From Desulforapulum sp034007745 (GTDB lineage: Bacteria > Desulfobacterota > Desulfobacteria > Desulfobacterales > Desulfobacteraceae): 64,000 nucleotides of DNA. The translations under genes and the position numbers were made by a program. The DNA lies in NCBI GenBank assembly GCA_034007745.1, contig JAVEQI010000003.1, positions 62,001-126,000 on the forward strand. Reading direction: 5' to 3'. Shown here piece by piece: positions 24,694-34,168 of the stretch (its first letter is position 1; every line of letters begins with the position of its first letter). The notes below the pieces were generated by a model that saw only the letters and a program-made list of their open reading frames with translations, did no database searches and was not told the DNA's origin.

Positions 24694-25296
24694 CTATTCC
24701 ATCAATGTTAGAATTGTTTTTGAACAGTATTCCCCTACATCGGCAAGCCCATCCACCGGTAAAAACAACTGTGCATTATTTGAATATAGGCAAGTTACTG
24801 AAGGGGGAAAATCCTCATCAGCTTCATAAAAGATATAGCACAGTGCAATTTTAGGCAGGGGATAAACAACAAAGGAGAAATCCCCGCCTGTCCCTTCAGG
24901 AGCTTTCTCCCCCTTGAGTGTTTCTAAAATTATTGGGATTGATTCTTTTATTTTTGCCACATAGGGGACAAGCAGCTGTTCGGTATGTGTCGTAAAGGCT
25001 CCAACATAGGGCATGGTGTCTGGAAACTCCTTAAACGCTTTTAACGGTAAGGGAATACATATGTCAGGGCGGGCATTCAAGGCATAAAGAGATATTAAAA
25101 CACCAAAAATGGAAGAATGTTCTTTAGCTCCAAGTGTTATTCCTTTTGGTTCAATGATGCACTTCTTTCCAAATGCATCAAAAACAAATAGGTCTCCCTC
25201 CTGATCGGCCGGAAGGTTGTTTGCCAGGTCTTCCGGCAGATCAGCGTATAGTTTATTAAGATTGTCCTGAACGATTTTTTTATAATTGTCTATCAT
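24694..25296 (-). CDS. DUF3786 family protein
   Basis: This 200-residue soluble protein resembles the DUF3786 family of anaerobic deltaproteobacteria and other strict anaerobes: a GDLFVFDAFGKKCIIEPKGITLG block, a middle segment with ALNARPD and KEFPDTMPYVGAF, and the C-terminal IALCYIFYEADEDFPPSVTCLYSNNAQLFLP, VDGLADVGEY stretch. The function is unknown. It faces the membrane-protein fragment, with adjacent stop codons (24693/24694). A short Cys-rich frame end (RCGHTFFNCGVHK, near 25430-25490, minus strand) lies upstream and may be another gene remnant. Confidence 0.7.
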   Translation of the reverse strand: MIDNYKKIVQDNLNKLYADLPEDLANNLPADQEGDLFVFDAFGKKCIIEPKGITLGAKEHSSIFGVLISLYALNARPDICIPLPLKAFKEFPDTMPYVGAFTTHTEQLLVPYVAKIKESIPIILETLKGEKAPEGTGGDFSFVVYPLPKIALCYIFYEADEDFPPSVTCLYSNNAQLFLPVDGLADVGEYCSKTILTLME

Positions 25297-25575
25297 TTTT
25301 TACCCCAGTTATCATTGATCAGCAGGTACCCGAACAGAAGACTATGCCCTTGGCAAGTCCTGCCTTTTTACCCCGAACGTTCAGATTTGTAAACTTTTTC
25401 TGTTTGTTGACAAAAGGCAAAAAAGCATTTACGTATCATTCTTAAGCGTGTCTTCGATCTTGTGCACCCCGCAGTTAAAGAAGGTGTGCCCGCACCGGTG
25501 TGATCTTCCCTTCCCAGGATTATAGATGGCCTTTGGTTTGGAAAAATTGTTAAGTTTAAACATGGAGGTGTTGAT

Positions 25576-25913
25576 ATGATGAAGTTCGGAGGAGTTATTG
25601 AGGTTTGTGTCACCCACGATGCGGAACATTGCTGCACTTTAAGGATGACCGAGTCGTCAAGGTGACTGGAGACCTGGATCATCCGGTCACCCAGGGCACC
25701 TCGGGCACCTACTATTCTGAAGATATAGATCCTCAGATGGTGGATTTGCAGCATGGCTGGTGGTTCCCGGAGCGTGATGCAAAACTGCCGGAACTCTTTG
25801 GCGTCTTTGACTCTAATGCCAACATTCTTTGCCCGGATGGACCGGAATTTTGCAGCCCGGAAATCGGCAGCTGGCCGCATTCAGCTTTGTTTTGCCGTGT
25901 GGAAAAAGAATGA
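25576..25913 (+). pseudogene. Internally deleted molybdopterin oxidoreductase
   Basis: The 5' part (GLCHPRCGTLLHF, then VVKVTGDLDHPVTQG) is the N-terminal [4Fe-4S] region of a Mo/W-bisPGD oxidoreductase, where a CxxC-H-xx-C-G pattern is expected. The 3' part (QHGWWFPERDAKLPELFG, DSNANILCPDGPEFCSPEIG, then LFCRV) is its extreme C-terminus. About 600-700 central residues are missing, joined in frame. The first cluster cysteine position is a TGA (25599-25601), and the upstream ATG (25576) is out of frame, so at least two lesions exist. It precedes the phosphoesterase by 7 bp. Confidence 0.82.
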
Positions 25914-25920
25914 GGGCTTA

Positions 25921-27102
25921 ATGCAAATTACCAGACTTGTCTTCACCATATTAATTTTTTTATCGATAATCTGTGGTGCCCACTATCTTTTATATACTTC
26001 TTTCATTCGTTTTTTTTTAATTTCCGACCCTGTAATGAAAAAGGTATTGTTCTGGATAATGACTTTTCTGGCCCTGAGCTTTTTACCGTCGGCCATTCTA
26101 CTTCGCATGAATAACAATATGCTTACCAGCATCTATTATATTATCGCCAGCACCTGGATTGGGCTTGCCGTTTATTTGGTTTTTGCAGCAGTGGTTATCT
26201 GGATTATATTTCTTGCCGGAAAACTGATGGGCACAATTCCTGACATGGGGATGATCAGCATTGTGTGTGTTACCATTGCATGCTTAACTGCTGCTTATGG
26301 GATCTGGCGTGCACAGTATCCTGAAATAAAAGATGTGGACGTCAAAATTGAAGGACTGCCTGCTGCCTGGCAGGGTAAAACTATTGTTCAGCTCTCGGAT
26401 GTGCATCTCGGTTCAATTAACCGGACTGGATTTATGAAGCGTATTGCTGAACGAGTAAATAGTGTTAACCCGGATCTTATTTTGATTACAGGGGATCTTT
26501 TTGATGGCATGGGAGGGGATCTGCCATCATTTATTGAACCGCTTAACGTTTTGAAAGCCTCAAAAGGTATATTCTTTGTAACCGGTAACCATGAGGGATA
26601 TCTTAAGCTCACAGAACCGGTTTCTATAATCAGAAAAACAAATATCAAAATTCTGGATAATGAGATTGTCGATATTGATGGGCTTCAAATTGTCGGCATC
26701 AGCTTTCCTGAACATAATCTTAAAAACAATGTTCGTACCATGCTTGAAGCATCAGCTGTTTTTGACCCTGCCCGGCCCAACATTTTAATGTATCACACAC
26801 CGACCAATATCTCCGACCAGTACAATAACCGTGCTGAACAGCAGACACAGACCTACTGGCACCCGGATACCAGTATGACCCTGGCAAAAGAGATGGGAAT
26901 TGACCTCCAGCTTTCAGGTCATACGCACAATGGTCAGTTTTTCCCCTTTAATCTGCTGACACATTATATTTATAATGGCTTTGACTATGGATTGCACAGA
27001 GACGGCAGTTTTCAAATCTTTATTTCAAGGGGTGCCGGAACATGGGGACCGCCAATGCGAGTTGGTTGCCCCCCGGAAATTGTTGTGATAACCTTACGGT
27101 AA
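25921..27102 (+). CDS. Membrane-anchored calcineurin-like metallophosphoesterase (YkuE/YaeI type)
   Basis: The 393-residue protein begins with about four hydrophobic segments (about 1-125), then a metallophosphoesterase domain with every metal motif: QLSDVHLG, LITGDLFDG, VTGNHEGY, and LSGHTHNGQFFP. The C-terminal SRGAGTWGPPMRVGCPPEI is typical of the YaeI/YkuE-like group. The start at 25921 is chosen because upstream codons in frame only re-read the oxidoreductase remnant, and GAGGG precedes it. The substrate is unknown; lipid or nucleotide phosphodiesters are plausible. Confidence 0.88.
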   Translation: MQITRLVFTILIFLSIICGAHYLLYTSFIRFFLISDPVMKKVLFWIMTFLALSFLPSAILLRMNNNMLTSIYYIIASTWIGLAVYLVFAAVVIWIIFLAGKLMGTIPDMGMISIVCVTIACLTAAYGIWRAQYPEIKDVDVKIEGLPAAWQGKTIVQLSDVHLGSINRTGFMKRIAERVNSVNPDLILITGDLFDGMGGDLPSFIEPLNVLKASKGIFFVTGNHEGYLKLTEPVSIIRKTNIKILDNEIVDIDGLQIVGISFPEHNLKNNVRTMLEASAVFDPARPNILMYHTPTNISDQYNNRAEQQTQTYWHPDTSMTLAKEMGIDLQLSGHTHNGQFFPFNLLTHYIYNGFDYGLHRDGSFQIFISRGAGTWGPPMRVGCPPEIVVITLR

Positions 27103-27157
27103 AATCGGTCGCTCAGTTGAAAACTGCAACACGCTGTAATAAAGTCAGGAGGCCAAT

Positions 27158-29098
27158 ATGATTGAAAATAAAAAAGAATCTAAAAGTGTTCTGCCCTATG
27201 GATGGTGTGGGAAAATTTTAAAGGTTGATCTTTCTTCTGAAACCATCACCGAGATTGATACCCAACCTTACGCAGACCGGTTTTTAGGGGGGCGGGGAAT
27301 TGCCACCCGCCTTTATTGGGAGCATGTTCCTGCTGCAGTCAAGGCCTTTGATCCGGAAAATTATTTGATCTTTATGACAGGAGCGTTAACTGCAACCGGT
27401 GTACAGGGAGCTTCCCGGTTTGAAGTAGTGGGCAAATCACCCATGCTGATGCCCGAAGGTTTTTGCTATGGCAACCTGGGAGGATTTTGGGGGGCTTCAT
27501 TAAAAAGAGCAGGTTTTGATGGAGTGATGGTTTCAGGAAAGGCTAAACAACCGGTTTATTTGTTGATTTCAGATGGAAACGCAAGGCTTGAAGATGCCGC
27601 CGGCATTCACCTTGAGGGGGTTACCCAGGTTGGTGAATATTTAAAACAAAAACATGGCAAAAAAACACACTTTATCACAACCGGTCCAGCCGGGATGAAT
27701 CTATGCCGAACGGCCAATCTGATGACGGACAATGAGGGAAGTGCAACCGGCGGTTTTGGTGCGGTTATGGGGTCTAAAAATCTAAAGGCCATTGCTGCAA
27801 TCGGAACCCGGTCTCCAAGGGTCTATGATCCGGCCGCACTCAAGAAACTCAATCGCCTGACCATAAAGCTGAATAAGCGGGACACCTCATTCAATCCATT
27901 TCCTCCGGATCAAATTACCCGAGCAGGCAAAGCATCTTGTTTCCAGTGCGGCCTTGATTGCGTTATGCGATCCACATTCCAAACCCAATCCAACAAGGCG
28001 GTTGTTAGAAAGTGCCAGTCCATGTTTGTTTATTTTCCCTGGGTCATGGGACGCCCGGGCGAACCTGCAGAAACTGCCCTGGATGCGACAGGGCTTTGCA
28101 ACGATCTCTCCCTGTGCACCATGGAGATGGCCAATGTGGTTCAGTGGATCAGTGAGGGGTACAAGGCAGGGGTGTTGAGTGACGCACAAACCGGTCTTGA
28201 AGTTGAGAAACTGGGTACATGGGAGTTTTTTGAGACCCTGTGTCATATGATTGCCCATCGAAAAGGGTTTGGTGCCATCCTGGCCGAAGGACTCCTTAGG
28301 GCCGGTGAAACCCTGGGCCTGGACGCCAAACAGCTTTTTGCCAATGAAGTGGCAGGTGTGGGTGACGGTGCCACCTATTCGGCAAGGGAATATCTGGTGA
28401 ACGGCCTGCTCTACGCCTTTGAGCCCCGGCAGCCCATTGCCATGCTCCATGAGGTCAGCAGGATTATCGGCATGTGGGTGATGAATCTGCAATATCCCGG
28501 ATCAACACCGGTATCTGCCGATGTCTATCGGGCCGCCGCAGCCAAATTTTGGCGCCATGACAAGGCCTGGGATTTGAATTCCCATGAGGGCAAAGCCATG
28601 GCAGCCACCTGTACCATAGATCGTACCTATGTTAAGGACAGCCTGGGACTTTGTGATTCCTGCTGGCCCTTGATGTTTTCACACCATACACCGGATAATG
28701 TGGGCGATTCCACCCTGGAGGCCCGTACCTTCAATGCCGTAACCGGAAAAAAGCTGGAAGAGGATGACCTGCTCAAATTTGGTGAAGTCATTTTTAATCA
28801 GCAGCGGGCCATACTCCTTCGCGAAGGTTGGAATCCAAAGCGAGATGATACGATTGCAGACTTTAATTTCAAAGATCCGGTTCAATCTGTTTTTATGAAC
28901 CCTGATGTACTGATTCCGGGTGAGGGGGATGTTGTTTTAAGCCGTAAAGGACAAACCCTGGACCGGGACCTGTTCGAAAAAATGCGCGAAGAATTTTATC
29001 AGTTAAGAGGCTGGGATCCTGAAACAGGATATCCCAGGCCGGAAAAATTTCAGGAGCTTGGGCTTTCCGAGCTCCTGGATAACAGAATGCAGGAATGA
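27158..29098 (+). CDS. Aldehyde:ferredoxin oxidoreductase family protein, AOR-1
   Basis: The 646-residue tungsten (or molybdenum) pterin enzyme oxidises aldehydes to carboxylic acids with ferredoxin. The N-terminal cofactor domain shows YGWCGKILKVDLSSE, FLGGRGIA and GASRFEVVGKSPM. The [4Fe-4S] ligands are CFQCGLDC (C261, C264, C268) plus a distal cysteine (C499 or C502 in GLCDSCW). ATGGFGAVMGSKNLKAIA is the conserved pterin-binding region. The length fits AORs (about 600-660). AGGAGG precedes the ATG. It follows the phosphoesterase by 55 bp. It differs clearly from AOR-2 at 32.3 kb, so the two may act on different aldehydes. Confidence 0.93.
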   Translation: MIENKKESKSVLPYGWCGKILKVDLSSETITEIDTQPYADRFLGGRGIATRLYWEHVPAAVKAFDPENYLIFMTGALTATGVQGASRFEVVGKSPMLMPEGFCYGNLGGFWGASLKRAGFDGVMVSGKAKQPVYLLISDGNARLEDAAGIHLEGVTQVGEYLKQKHGKKTHFITTGPAGMNLCRTANLMTDNEGSATGGFGAVMGSKNLKAIAAIGTRSPRVYDPAALKKLNRLTIKLNKRDTSFNPFPPDQITRAGKASCFQCGLDCVMRSTFQTQSNKAVVRKCQSMFVYFPWVMGRPGEPAETALDATGLCNDLSLCTMEMANVVQWISEGYKAGVLSDAQTGLEVEKLGTWEFFETLCHMIAHRKGFGAILAEGLLRAGETLGLDAKQLFANEVAGVGDGATYSAREYLVNGLLYAFEPRQPIAMLHEVSRIIGMWVMNLQYPGSTPVSADVYRAAAAKFWRHDKAWDLNSHEGKAMAATCTIDRTYVKDSLGLCDSCWPLMFSHHTPDNVGDSTLEARTFNAVTGKKLEEDDLLKFGEVIFNQQRAILLREGWNPKRDDTIADFNFKDPVQSVFMNPDVLIPGEGDVVLSRKGQTLDRDLFEKMREEFYQLRGWDPETGYPRPEKFQELGLSELLDNRMQE

Positions 29099-29176
29099 CG
29101 GAGATGCTTTTTTTGAAAAAACGTAACCGCAATGCCAGGACTGCTGAGCAGGATCGTTGCAAGTGGGATATTTACT

Positions 29177-29995
29177 TTAATAGAACCAGGAAATACCCAA
29201 TCTCAACTCATCGCTTCTGACATTGTAGTCCCGGATAACCTCGCCGTAACCGTAGAAATACTGCAGGTAAAGGGTGGGATTGAACGTTGTCCAGCGTTGG
29301 ATCCTATATTGCAACCCCGCAGTGACATAGCCTTTATCAAAAGGAATGCCGTGTTTTCCGGAGTTGAAATTAAGTTGAAAATCCAACCCATCTCCCGATT
29401 GATGTTTAAGAATGTTTTTCAGCCAAAACCCAAAACTCCACCAGCCAAGATAATCACTAATGTCTTTATTTTCTCTACCCTCATAGAGGGTTACAGGCCA
29501 GATATGGGCATACCAGTACAATTTCATGTCGGATATTTCTGTGGTTTGCATAAGCCGGACGAACAAGCGATCCCATGAGCGTGCGTTTGGTCCAGACGTA
29601 CCGTTGGAGAGGTGCCAATATCCAACATCAGCCGACAGAAACCACCTGTTCTCTTTTACAAAGCGGTAAAAAAGTTCTGGTTGATAATTGTTATCATAGG
29701 CTGGATTCTGGTCTTCATAGATATTCCAGAGGATGAGATTGGTAAAAGATCCATACAAATCGGCTTTGGTAAAGAAACGGTATTTAAAGCTATACTGTAG
29801 CTTGAGGTCATTGCTGCCAATGATAGCGTAGTTTGGTTTATGCATGGAAAAGGGGGTTTTGCGGTAATTTCTAAACACACGCTCTTCGATTAACTGTTGG
29901 CGTTTTACTGCATTCTCACTTTCTGCAAAGACAGGCACAGCCAGAAAAATTAGGGCTAATAAAAAAAAACAACTTGATTTGTTAATCTTACCCAT
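29177..29995 (-). CDS. pldA: Outer membrane phospholipase A (OMPLA)
   Basis: A 272-residue outer-membrane beta-barrel with a signal peptide (cleavage after VFA, about residue 24). The OMPLA signature appears as GYWHLSNGTSGPNARSWDR, giving nucleophile S130 and catalytic H128. The third catalytic residue, Asn156 in E. coli, aligns with D142 here. Alternating hydrophobic strands and a terminal aromatic (ISWFY) fit barrel insertion. It hydrolyses acyl ester bonds of phospholipids as a calcium-dependent dimer in the family. It is convergent with AOR-1 and not in an operon. Confidence 0.92.
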   Translation of the reverse strand: MGKINKSSCFFLLALIFLAVPVFAESENAVKRQQLIEERVFRNYRKTPFSMHKPNYAIIGSNDLKLQYSFKYRFFTKADLYGSFTNLILWNIYEDQNPAYDNNYQPELFYRFVKENRWFLSADVGYWHLSNGTSGPNARSWDRLFVRLMQTTEISDMKLYWYAHIWPVTLYEGRENKDISDYLGWWSFGFWLKNILKHQSGDGLDFQLNFNSGKHGIPFDKGYVTAGLQYRIQRWTTFNPTLYLQYFYGYGEVIRDYNVRSDELRLGISWFY

Positions 29996-30397
29996 GGAAA
30001 CTGCCCTCGGAGCAAGGTGAAAAAATTTGAGCCAGTAAAGCAGAAACTACACAATCACTTAGGAGTGAATAAAAAAAATTGGTTCCAGAAGCCTGTATCA
30101 ATATTCCTAATACCTGTAAAGATGTTTCTGTTCTTGATCATAGCAAAACAAAGAGGGTTTCCGTAATATCTTTTTGTATTCCACATAAAAAAGCGCACGA
30201 ATCAGCATAGAAAATCAGCAAAGCATCAGAACAGTTTAACAAAAAGCTCATACATGGTTCCATGCAAGAAGAAAAAGAGCAAATTATAGTACTGTTCAAT
30301 ACTCAACTTTCGGCGTTGATTAATTCGGGAGGGGTTACATTAAGTCCGAAGGTTGTATTAAAAAATTACAAAACAATCTAAATTTCGGAGGATGATA
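29996..30397. other. AT-rich intergenic region between pldA and the SDR gene
   Basis: About 400 bp separate the divergent pldA and SDR genes. I see no ORF of note and no structured RNA. The sequence is AT-rich; promoters for both genes should lie here but none is convincing. Confidence 0.5.
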
Positions 30398-31108
30398 ATG
30401 AATTTAAAAGACAAGACACTTTTCATCACAGGTGCCAATGGCGGCGTAGGTATGACAACGGTGCTGTATGCGCTTAAGAACAATGCAAAGAAAATTTACG
30501 CCAGTGCAAGAGATACCTCATCATTAGAGACGTTAGCGGCAGCAAACCCATCGATAATACCTTTGACGCTTGATATCACAGATGCAAAAAGTGTAGGTGA
30601 CGCAGCTGGGGAAGTAGATACTCTCGACATGTTGATAAACACCGCAGGGGTAAATACAAGAGCCAGAGTATTAGAGGATAACATCCTGGACTTTGAGGTA
30701 AATATACTGGGAAACCTGAAGGTGTATCAAGCGTTTGCAAACAGGGTAAATGAGGGTGGTGCAATCGTCACGATCACATCTATCCTGGCTCTTGTCAATA
30801 TGCCTGTCCTAGGGCTTTATTCTGCTTCAAAAAGTGCTCTTCGTTCAATTATACAAGCCCTTCGTGCAGAGCTGTCACCAAAAAAAGTTGAAGTGTATGA
30901 AGTGCTTGCAGGTCCTATAGATACAAGGATGACAGAAGGGCAGAATATGCCGAAAGCAAAACCTGAAGCCATTGTAACCGAGATGTTTGCAGGAATTGAG
31001 TCAAAAACATTTGAGATCTATCCTGATGGTTTCGCAAAATCCATACGCGAAGGTCTTTTAACAGATCCAAAAGCGGTTGAAGCTGACTTTGCAGATAGTA
31101 TTAAATGA
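30398..31108 (+). CDS. Short-chain dehydrogenase/reductase (SDR)
   Basis: The 236-residue classical SDR shows the NAD(P)-binding GANGGVGMT, the NTAGVN motif and the catalytic YSASKSAL (Y-x3-K), with a preceding serine in TITSIL. The start at 30398 is favoured over the ATG at 30392 because CGGAGG (30386-30391) is then 6 bp away. Codon choice is AT-richer than the metabolic genes downstream, which hints at acquisition. The substrate is unknown. It stands alone, followed by gene remnants. Confidence 0.9.
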   Translation: MNLKDKTLFITGANGGVGMTTVLYALKNNAKKIYASARDTSSLETLAAANPSIIPLTLDITDAKSVGDAAGEVDTLDMLINTAGVNTRARVLEDNILDFEVNILGNLKVYQAFANRVNEGGAIVTITSILALVNMPVLGLYSASKSALRSIIQALRAELSPKKVEVYEVLAGPIDTRMTEGQNMPKAKPEAIVTEMFAGIESKTFEIYPDGFAKSIREGLLTDPKAVEADFADSIK

Positions 31109-31484
31109 GAAACTGCCCCAGGGGTAAAAATTTGATTCTCTGCACCCACTGTTTTCAAGTTCATTGTAATCGGATTTGTTGTTCAGGTATATTGCATAGA
31201 CTAAGGACCGCAAATTTTATAAAGTAGACCAAATTACTTACCCTTTGGCCCATCTATTTCGTTTGATCCAAGGCCCGATAGGCCTCTGCTATAGGAAATT
31301 TAATGCGCCTTCTATGTGAGCCAAAGTTCTGCGTCATGTTGGTAAACTTTAAAAGATCCATGGCCCTGCTCAGCTTTATCTCCGTAGTTCTGGTGATAAA
31401 AATCCTTCCTGTCCAGGAAACATTCGAGGTCCCCAAAACACCGGTGAACATCTTTGTCCTGTTCCGGAGCACGATGCAAAGCCG
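31109..31484. other. Non-coding or decayed region after the SDR gene
   Basis: No intact gene is seen. A minus-strand frame at 31254-31472 ends RRIKFPIAEAYRALDQTK. This resembles the C-terminus of some zinc-type or quinone oxidoreductases, but too weakly to call. The region joins two clear gene remnants further right. Confidence 0.4.
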
Positions 31485-31648
31485 TCATGGGAGAGGCCAT
31501 TTCCTGGCCTGCCATGGGTGCTATGGCAGCCAAAGAAGGGAAAGATTTCCGTCAGGGATCCATGATGGGGGTGTTCAACATGGCCATGAATATAGGGGTG
31601 TTTATCGGGGCCATGGGTGTGGGTGTGCTTTCCCTCTGCAAGTAAAAA
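31485..31648 (+). pseudogene. Fragment of an MFS transporter
   Basis: The peptide GEAISWPAMGAMAAKEGK, then DFRQGSMMGVFNMAMNIGVFIG, matches the eleventh-helix region of drug-type major facilitator transporters (the P-A-x-x-A, RG-x-x-MG-x-F-x-x-x-M, G-x-x-x-G pattern). Only about 50 residues survive, ending SLCK and TAA. No start, and no other part of the transporter, is visible next to it. Confidence 0.5.
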
Positions 31649-31823
31649 AATAAATAATGGGTCTTTCTGGCAGGTGCAGGTCAACCGTCAAACCTCGGGT
31701 TGTGTGGTTATCCATGGTGTTTAAACGTTATTCCTTGCAGATTGCCCCTTGTTTTTTATCAATTTAAAGGTTAATATATGATCTGATTATGATGGGTTAA
31801 ATCAATCCTGCAATGGAAAAACA

Positions 31824-32312
31824 ATGGAAAAGACACTCTCCATCAACCAGTCCATCCCCTTTGAAATCTGGGGGTGGGAGAATCGTTTAAGCGACCTTGC
31901 CTGGCTCGACCCTGGTCGGTCAGAAAGGATTGAATACTGGAAGGCAATGGAACTCATGGGCAGATGTTCGTCTGTGAACCGTTATATTATTCACCAAAGT
32001 GTGTTGAACCATCTGGGTGCGGTTTCGGTCCTGACCCTGGAAAACCATCACAACTTTGCGTGGAAAATGCAGTGTGGGGATGAGGAGGTGGTTGTTCACC
32101 ACAAAGGAGCGACTCCTGCATATAGGAGTTCTAAGCGTCACTAGGTTTCAGCAGGACTGGATGGAGTTCCATGGCATACAAGGATATCCTGGATGTCAGG
32201 GTCCATCAGAAGGATCTTGGGGAAACCAGCCCGGTTTGATCCAAAGTTTGTTAAAATGACCGAACCCGATGTAAAAAGACGAAAACGACAGAATTCGGTT
32301 GTTTTCAGTTAA
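31824..32312 (+). pseudogene. Decayed rtcB (RNA ligase) 3' portion
   Basis: The first frame (from 31824) holds EYWKAMELMGRCSSVNRYII, HHNFAWKM and VVVHHKGATPA, which are RtcB core motifs including the histidine-rich metal site and the KGAT loop. After a stop at 32142-32144, RtcB C-terminal signatures continue in other frames: AYKDILDVRVHQKDLGE, then RFDPKFVKM, ending at 32312. The N-terminal half is absent and the GMP-accepting histidine region is scrambled. It ends 21 bp before AOR-2. Confidence 0.78.
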
Positions 32313-32333
32313 AAACTGATTCAAGGAGAAATC

Positions 32334-34061
32334 ATGTCAAAGATATTGAGAATAAACACAACAGATAAAACATATACATTCGAAGAAACCCCTGGCGATC
32401 TGGCCGGTCTTGGAGGCCGGGCATTAACGTCAAGGATGGTACTCAATGAGGTTCCTGCCACCTGTCATCCCCTGGGGAAATCCAACAAGCTTGTGATTGC
32501 TCCGGGCCTTTTATCAGGTTCTCCGGCTGCCAACTCGGGCAGACTTTCAGCTGGTGCAAAATCCCCCCTGACGGGCGGCATCAAGGAAAGCAATTCAGGG
32601 GGCCTTGTCTCCCAGAAACTTGCAAGGCTTGGCATCAGTGCGGTTGTGCTTGAGGGCAAACCTGAAGACAACAAATTCTCAATGGTCATCATTAAAAATG
32701 ACGGTGTTGAGATTGTCCCGGCCGATGAGTATGTTGGATTCGGGACCTACGATACCGTAGAAAAACTCTGGGATCGATTCGGTAAGCGAACCGGTGTAAT
32801 GTGCATCGGCCAGGCAGGTGAACAGCGCCTCAAGGCCGCAAGCATCCAGCTGGCCGACCCCCAGGGAACAGCGGGCCGGGCACTGGGCCGCGGCGGTCTT
32901 GGTGCGGTCATGGGATCCAAGGGAATCAAGGCCATCATCGTTGATGACAAGGGTGCTCCCCGACTTACCATAGCCGATCCAGAGGCGTTCAAGGCGGCCA
33001 ACAAGCATTGGGTCGAAATGCTCACCAGCCATCCCGTGTGCGGCCAGGGCCTTCCGGCCCTTGGCACGGCTGTATTGGTAAATCTCATCAACGAAGCAGG
33101 AGCCCTGCCCACAAAGAACTTCCGGACAGGAAGGTTTGACCATGCCCAGGATATCAGCGGCGAAAAGATGGCTGAGAACATCGAGGCCAGGGGCGGCGTA
33201 ATTTCGGAAGGCTGCCACCCGGGCTGTGTCATGAAATGCTCCCAGTCCTACAATGACAAGGACGGAAACTACCTCACCTCCGGGTTTGAATACGAGACCC
33301 TCTGGGCGTTTGGTGCCCACACCCTGATCAAGGACCTTGACGACATCGCCATAATGGACCGGCTCTGCGATGACTATGGCATCGACACCATTGATACGGG
33401 CGTTGCCATCGGCATGGCCATGGAAGGCGGCCTCCTTGAGTGGGGAGACGGCAAGGCAGCCATTGAGCTGATCAAAGAGGTGGGCAAGGGAACACCCATG
33501 GGTAAGATTCTTGGCAATGGAACGGCATTTGTTGCCGACGCCCTGGGCGTTGACAGGATTCCCGTTGTTAAGCGCCAGGCCCTTCCCGCCTATGACCCGA
33601 GATCGGTCAAGGGCGTTGGAGTAACCTATGCCACCACTCCCATGGGTGCAGACCACACCGCAGGCTACGGCGTCACTGCAAACATCCTGGCCGTTGGCGG
33701 GACTGTGGATCCCCTGAAAAAAGAGGGTAACATTGTACTCTCCCAAAATCTCCAGATTGCCACGGCAGCCATTGATGCAGCAGGCTTATGTCTTTTTGTG
33801 GCCTTTGCAGTCCTTGACAATGAGGACGGGGTTCAGACTATTGTAAATCTTCTCAACGCCCAGTACGGGCTTTCCCTTACCCCGGATGACGTAATGAGCC
33901 TCGGTAAAGCCATTCTCAACGATGAAAAGGAGTTCAACATAAGGGCTGGTTTTACAAAGGCTGATGACCAGCTCCCTGAAATGTTCAACGAGAGCTTCCC
34001 GCCCCATAACACGACCTGGGACTTTTCCACGGACGAACTACAGGAGGTCCTTAACTTCTAG
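32334..34061 (+). CDS. Aldehyde:ferredoxin oxidoreductase family protein, AOR-2
   Basis: The 575-residue AOR homologue starts MSKILRINTTDKTYTFEE and has GLGGRALTSRMVLNEVP, the SGRLSAGAKSPLTGGIKESNSGG pterin-binding stretch and GRGGLGAVMGSKGIKAI. Cluster cysteines are C294, C298 and C302 (GCHPGCVMKC), with a later candidate in AAGLCLFVAF. It is shorter than AOR-1 and belongs to a different AOR subgroup. AAGGAG lies at good distance from the ATG. Downstream are MoaD-like and ThiF-like genes and Fe-ADHs, so a cofactor and substrate link is likely. The GC-rich coding style contrasts with the decayed DNA just upstream. Confidence 0.93.
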   Translation: MSKILRINTTDKTYTFEETPGDLAGLGGRALTSRMVLNEVPATCHPLGKSNKLVIAPGLLSGSPAANSGRLSAGAKSPLTGGIKESNSGGLVSQKLARLGISAVVLEGKPEDNKFSMVIIKNDGVEIVPADEYVGFGTYDTVEKLWDRFGKRTGVMCIGQAGEQRLKAASIQLADPQGTAGRALGRGGLGAVMGSKGIKAIIVDDKGAPRLTIADPEAFKAANKHWVEMLTSHPVCGQGLPALGTAVLVNLINEAGALPTKNFRTGRFDHAQDISGEKMAENIEARGGVISEGCHPGCVMKCSQSYNDKDGNYLTSGFEYETLWAFGAHTLIKDLDDIAIMDRLCDDYGIDTIDTGVAIGMAMEGGLLEWGDGKAAIELIKEVGKGTPMGKILGNGTAFVADALGVDRIPVVKRQALPAYDPRSVKGVGVTYATTPMGADHTAGYGVTANILAVGGTVDPLKKEGNIVLSQNLQIATAAIDAAGLCLFVAFAVLDNEDGVQTIVNLLNAQYGLSLTPDDVMSLGKAILNDEKEFNIRAGFTKADDQLPEMFNESFPPHNTTWDFSTDELQEVLNF

Positions 34062-34168
34062 AGTTAAGAGATAAATACCAGGGGCAGATGTGACATCTGC
34101 TCCCGGTCATTTGAAATGTTCCTTATTGCTTTAGGGGTCTGGTTCAGGTAGGAGGTGTGGATTGCATG

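Noticed and set aside
32679..33746. 355-codon minus-strand frame inside AOR-2
   Set aside because: Antisense shadow of a conserved enzyme. The peptide is rich in G, H and C with no domain pattern.
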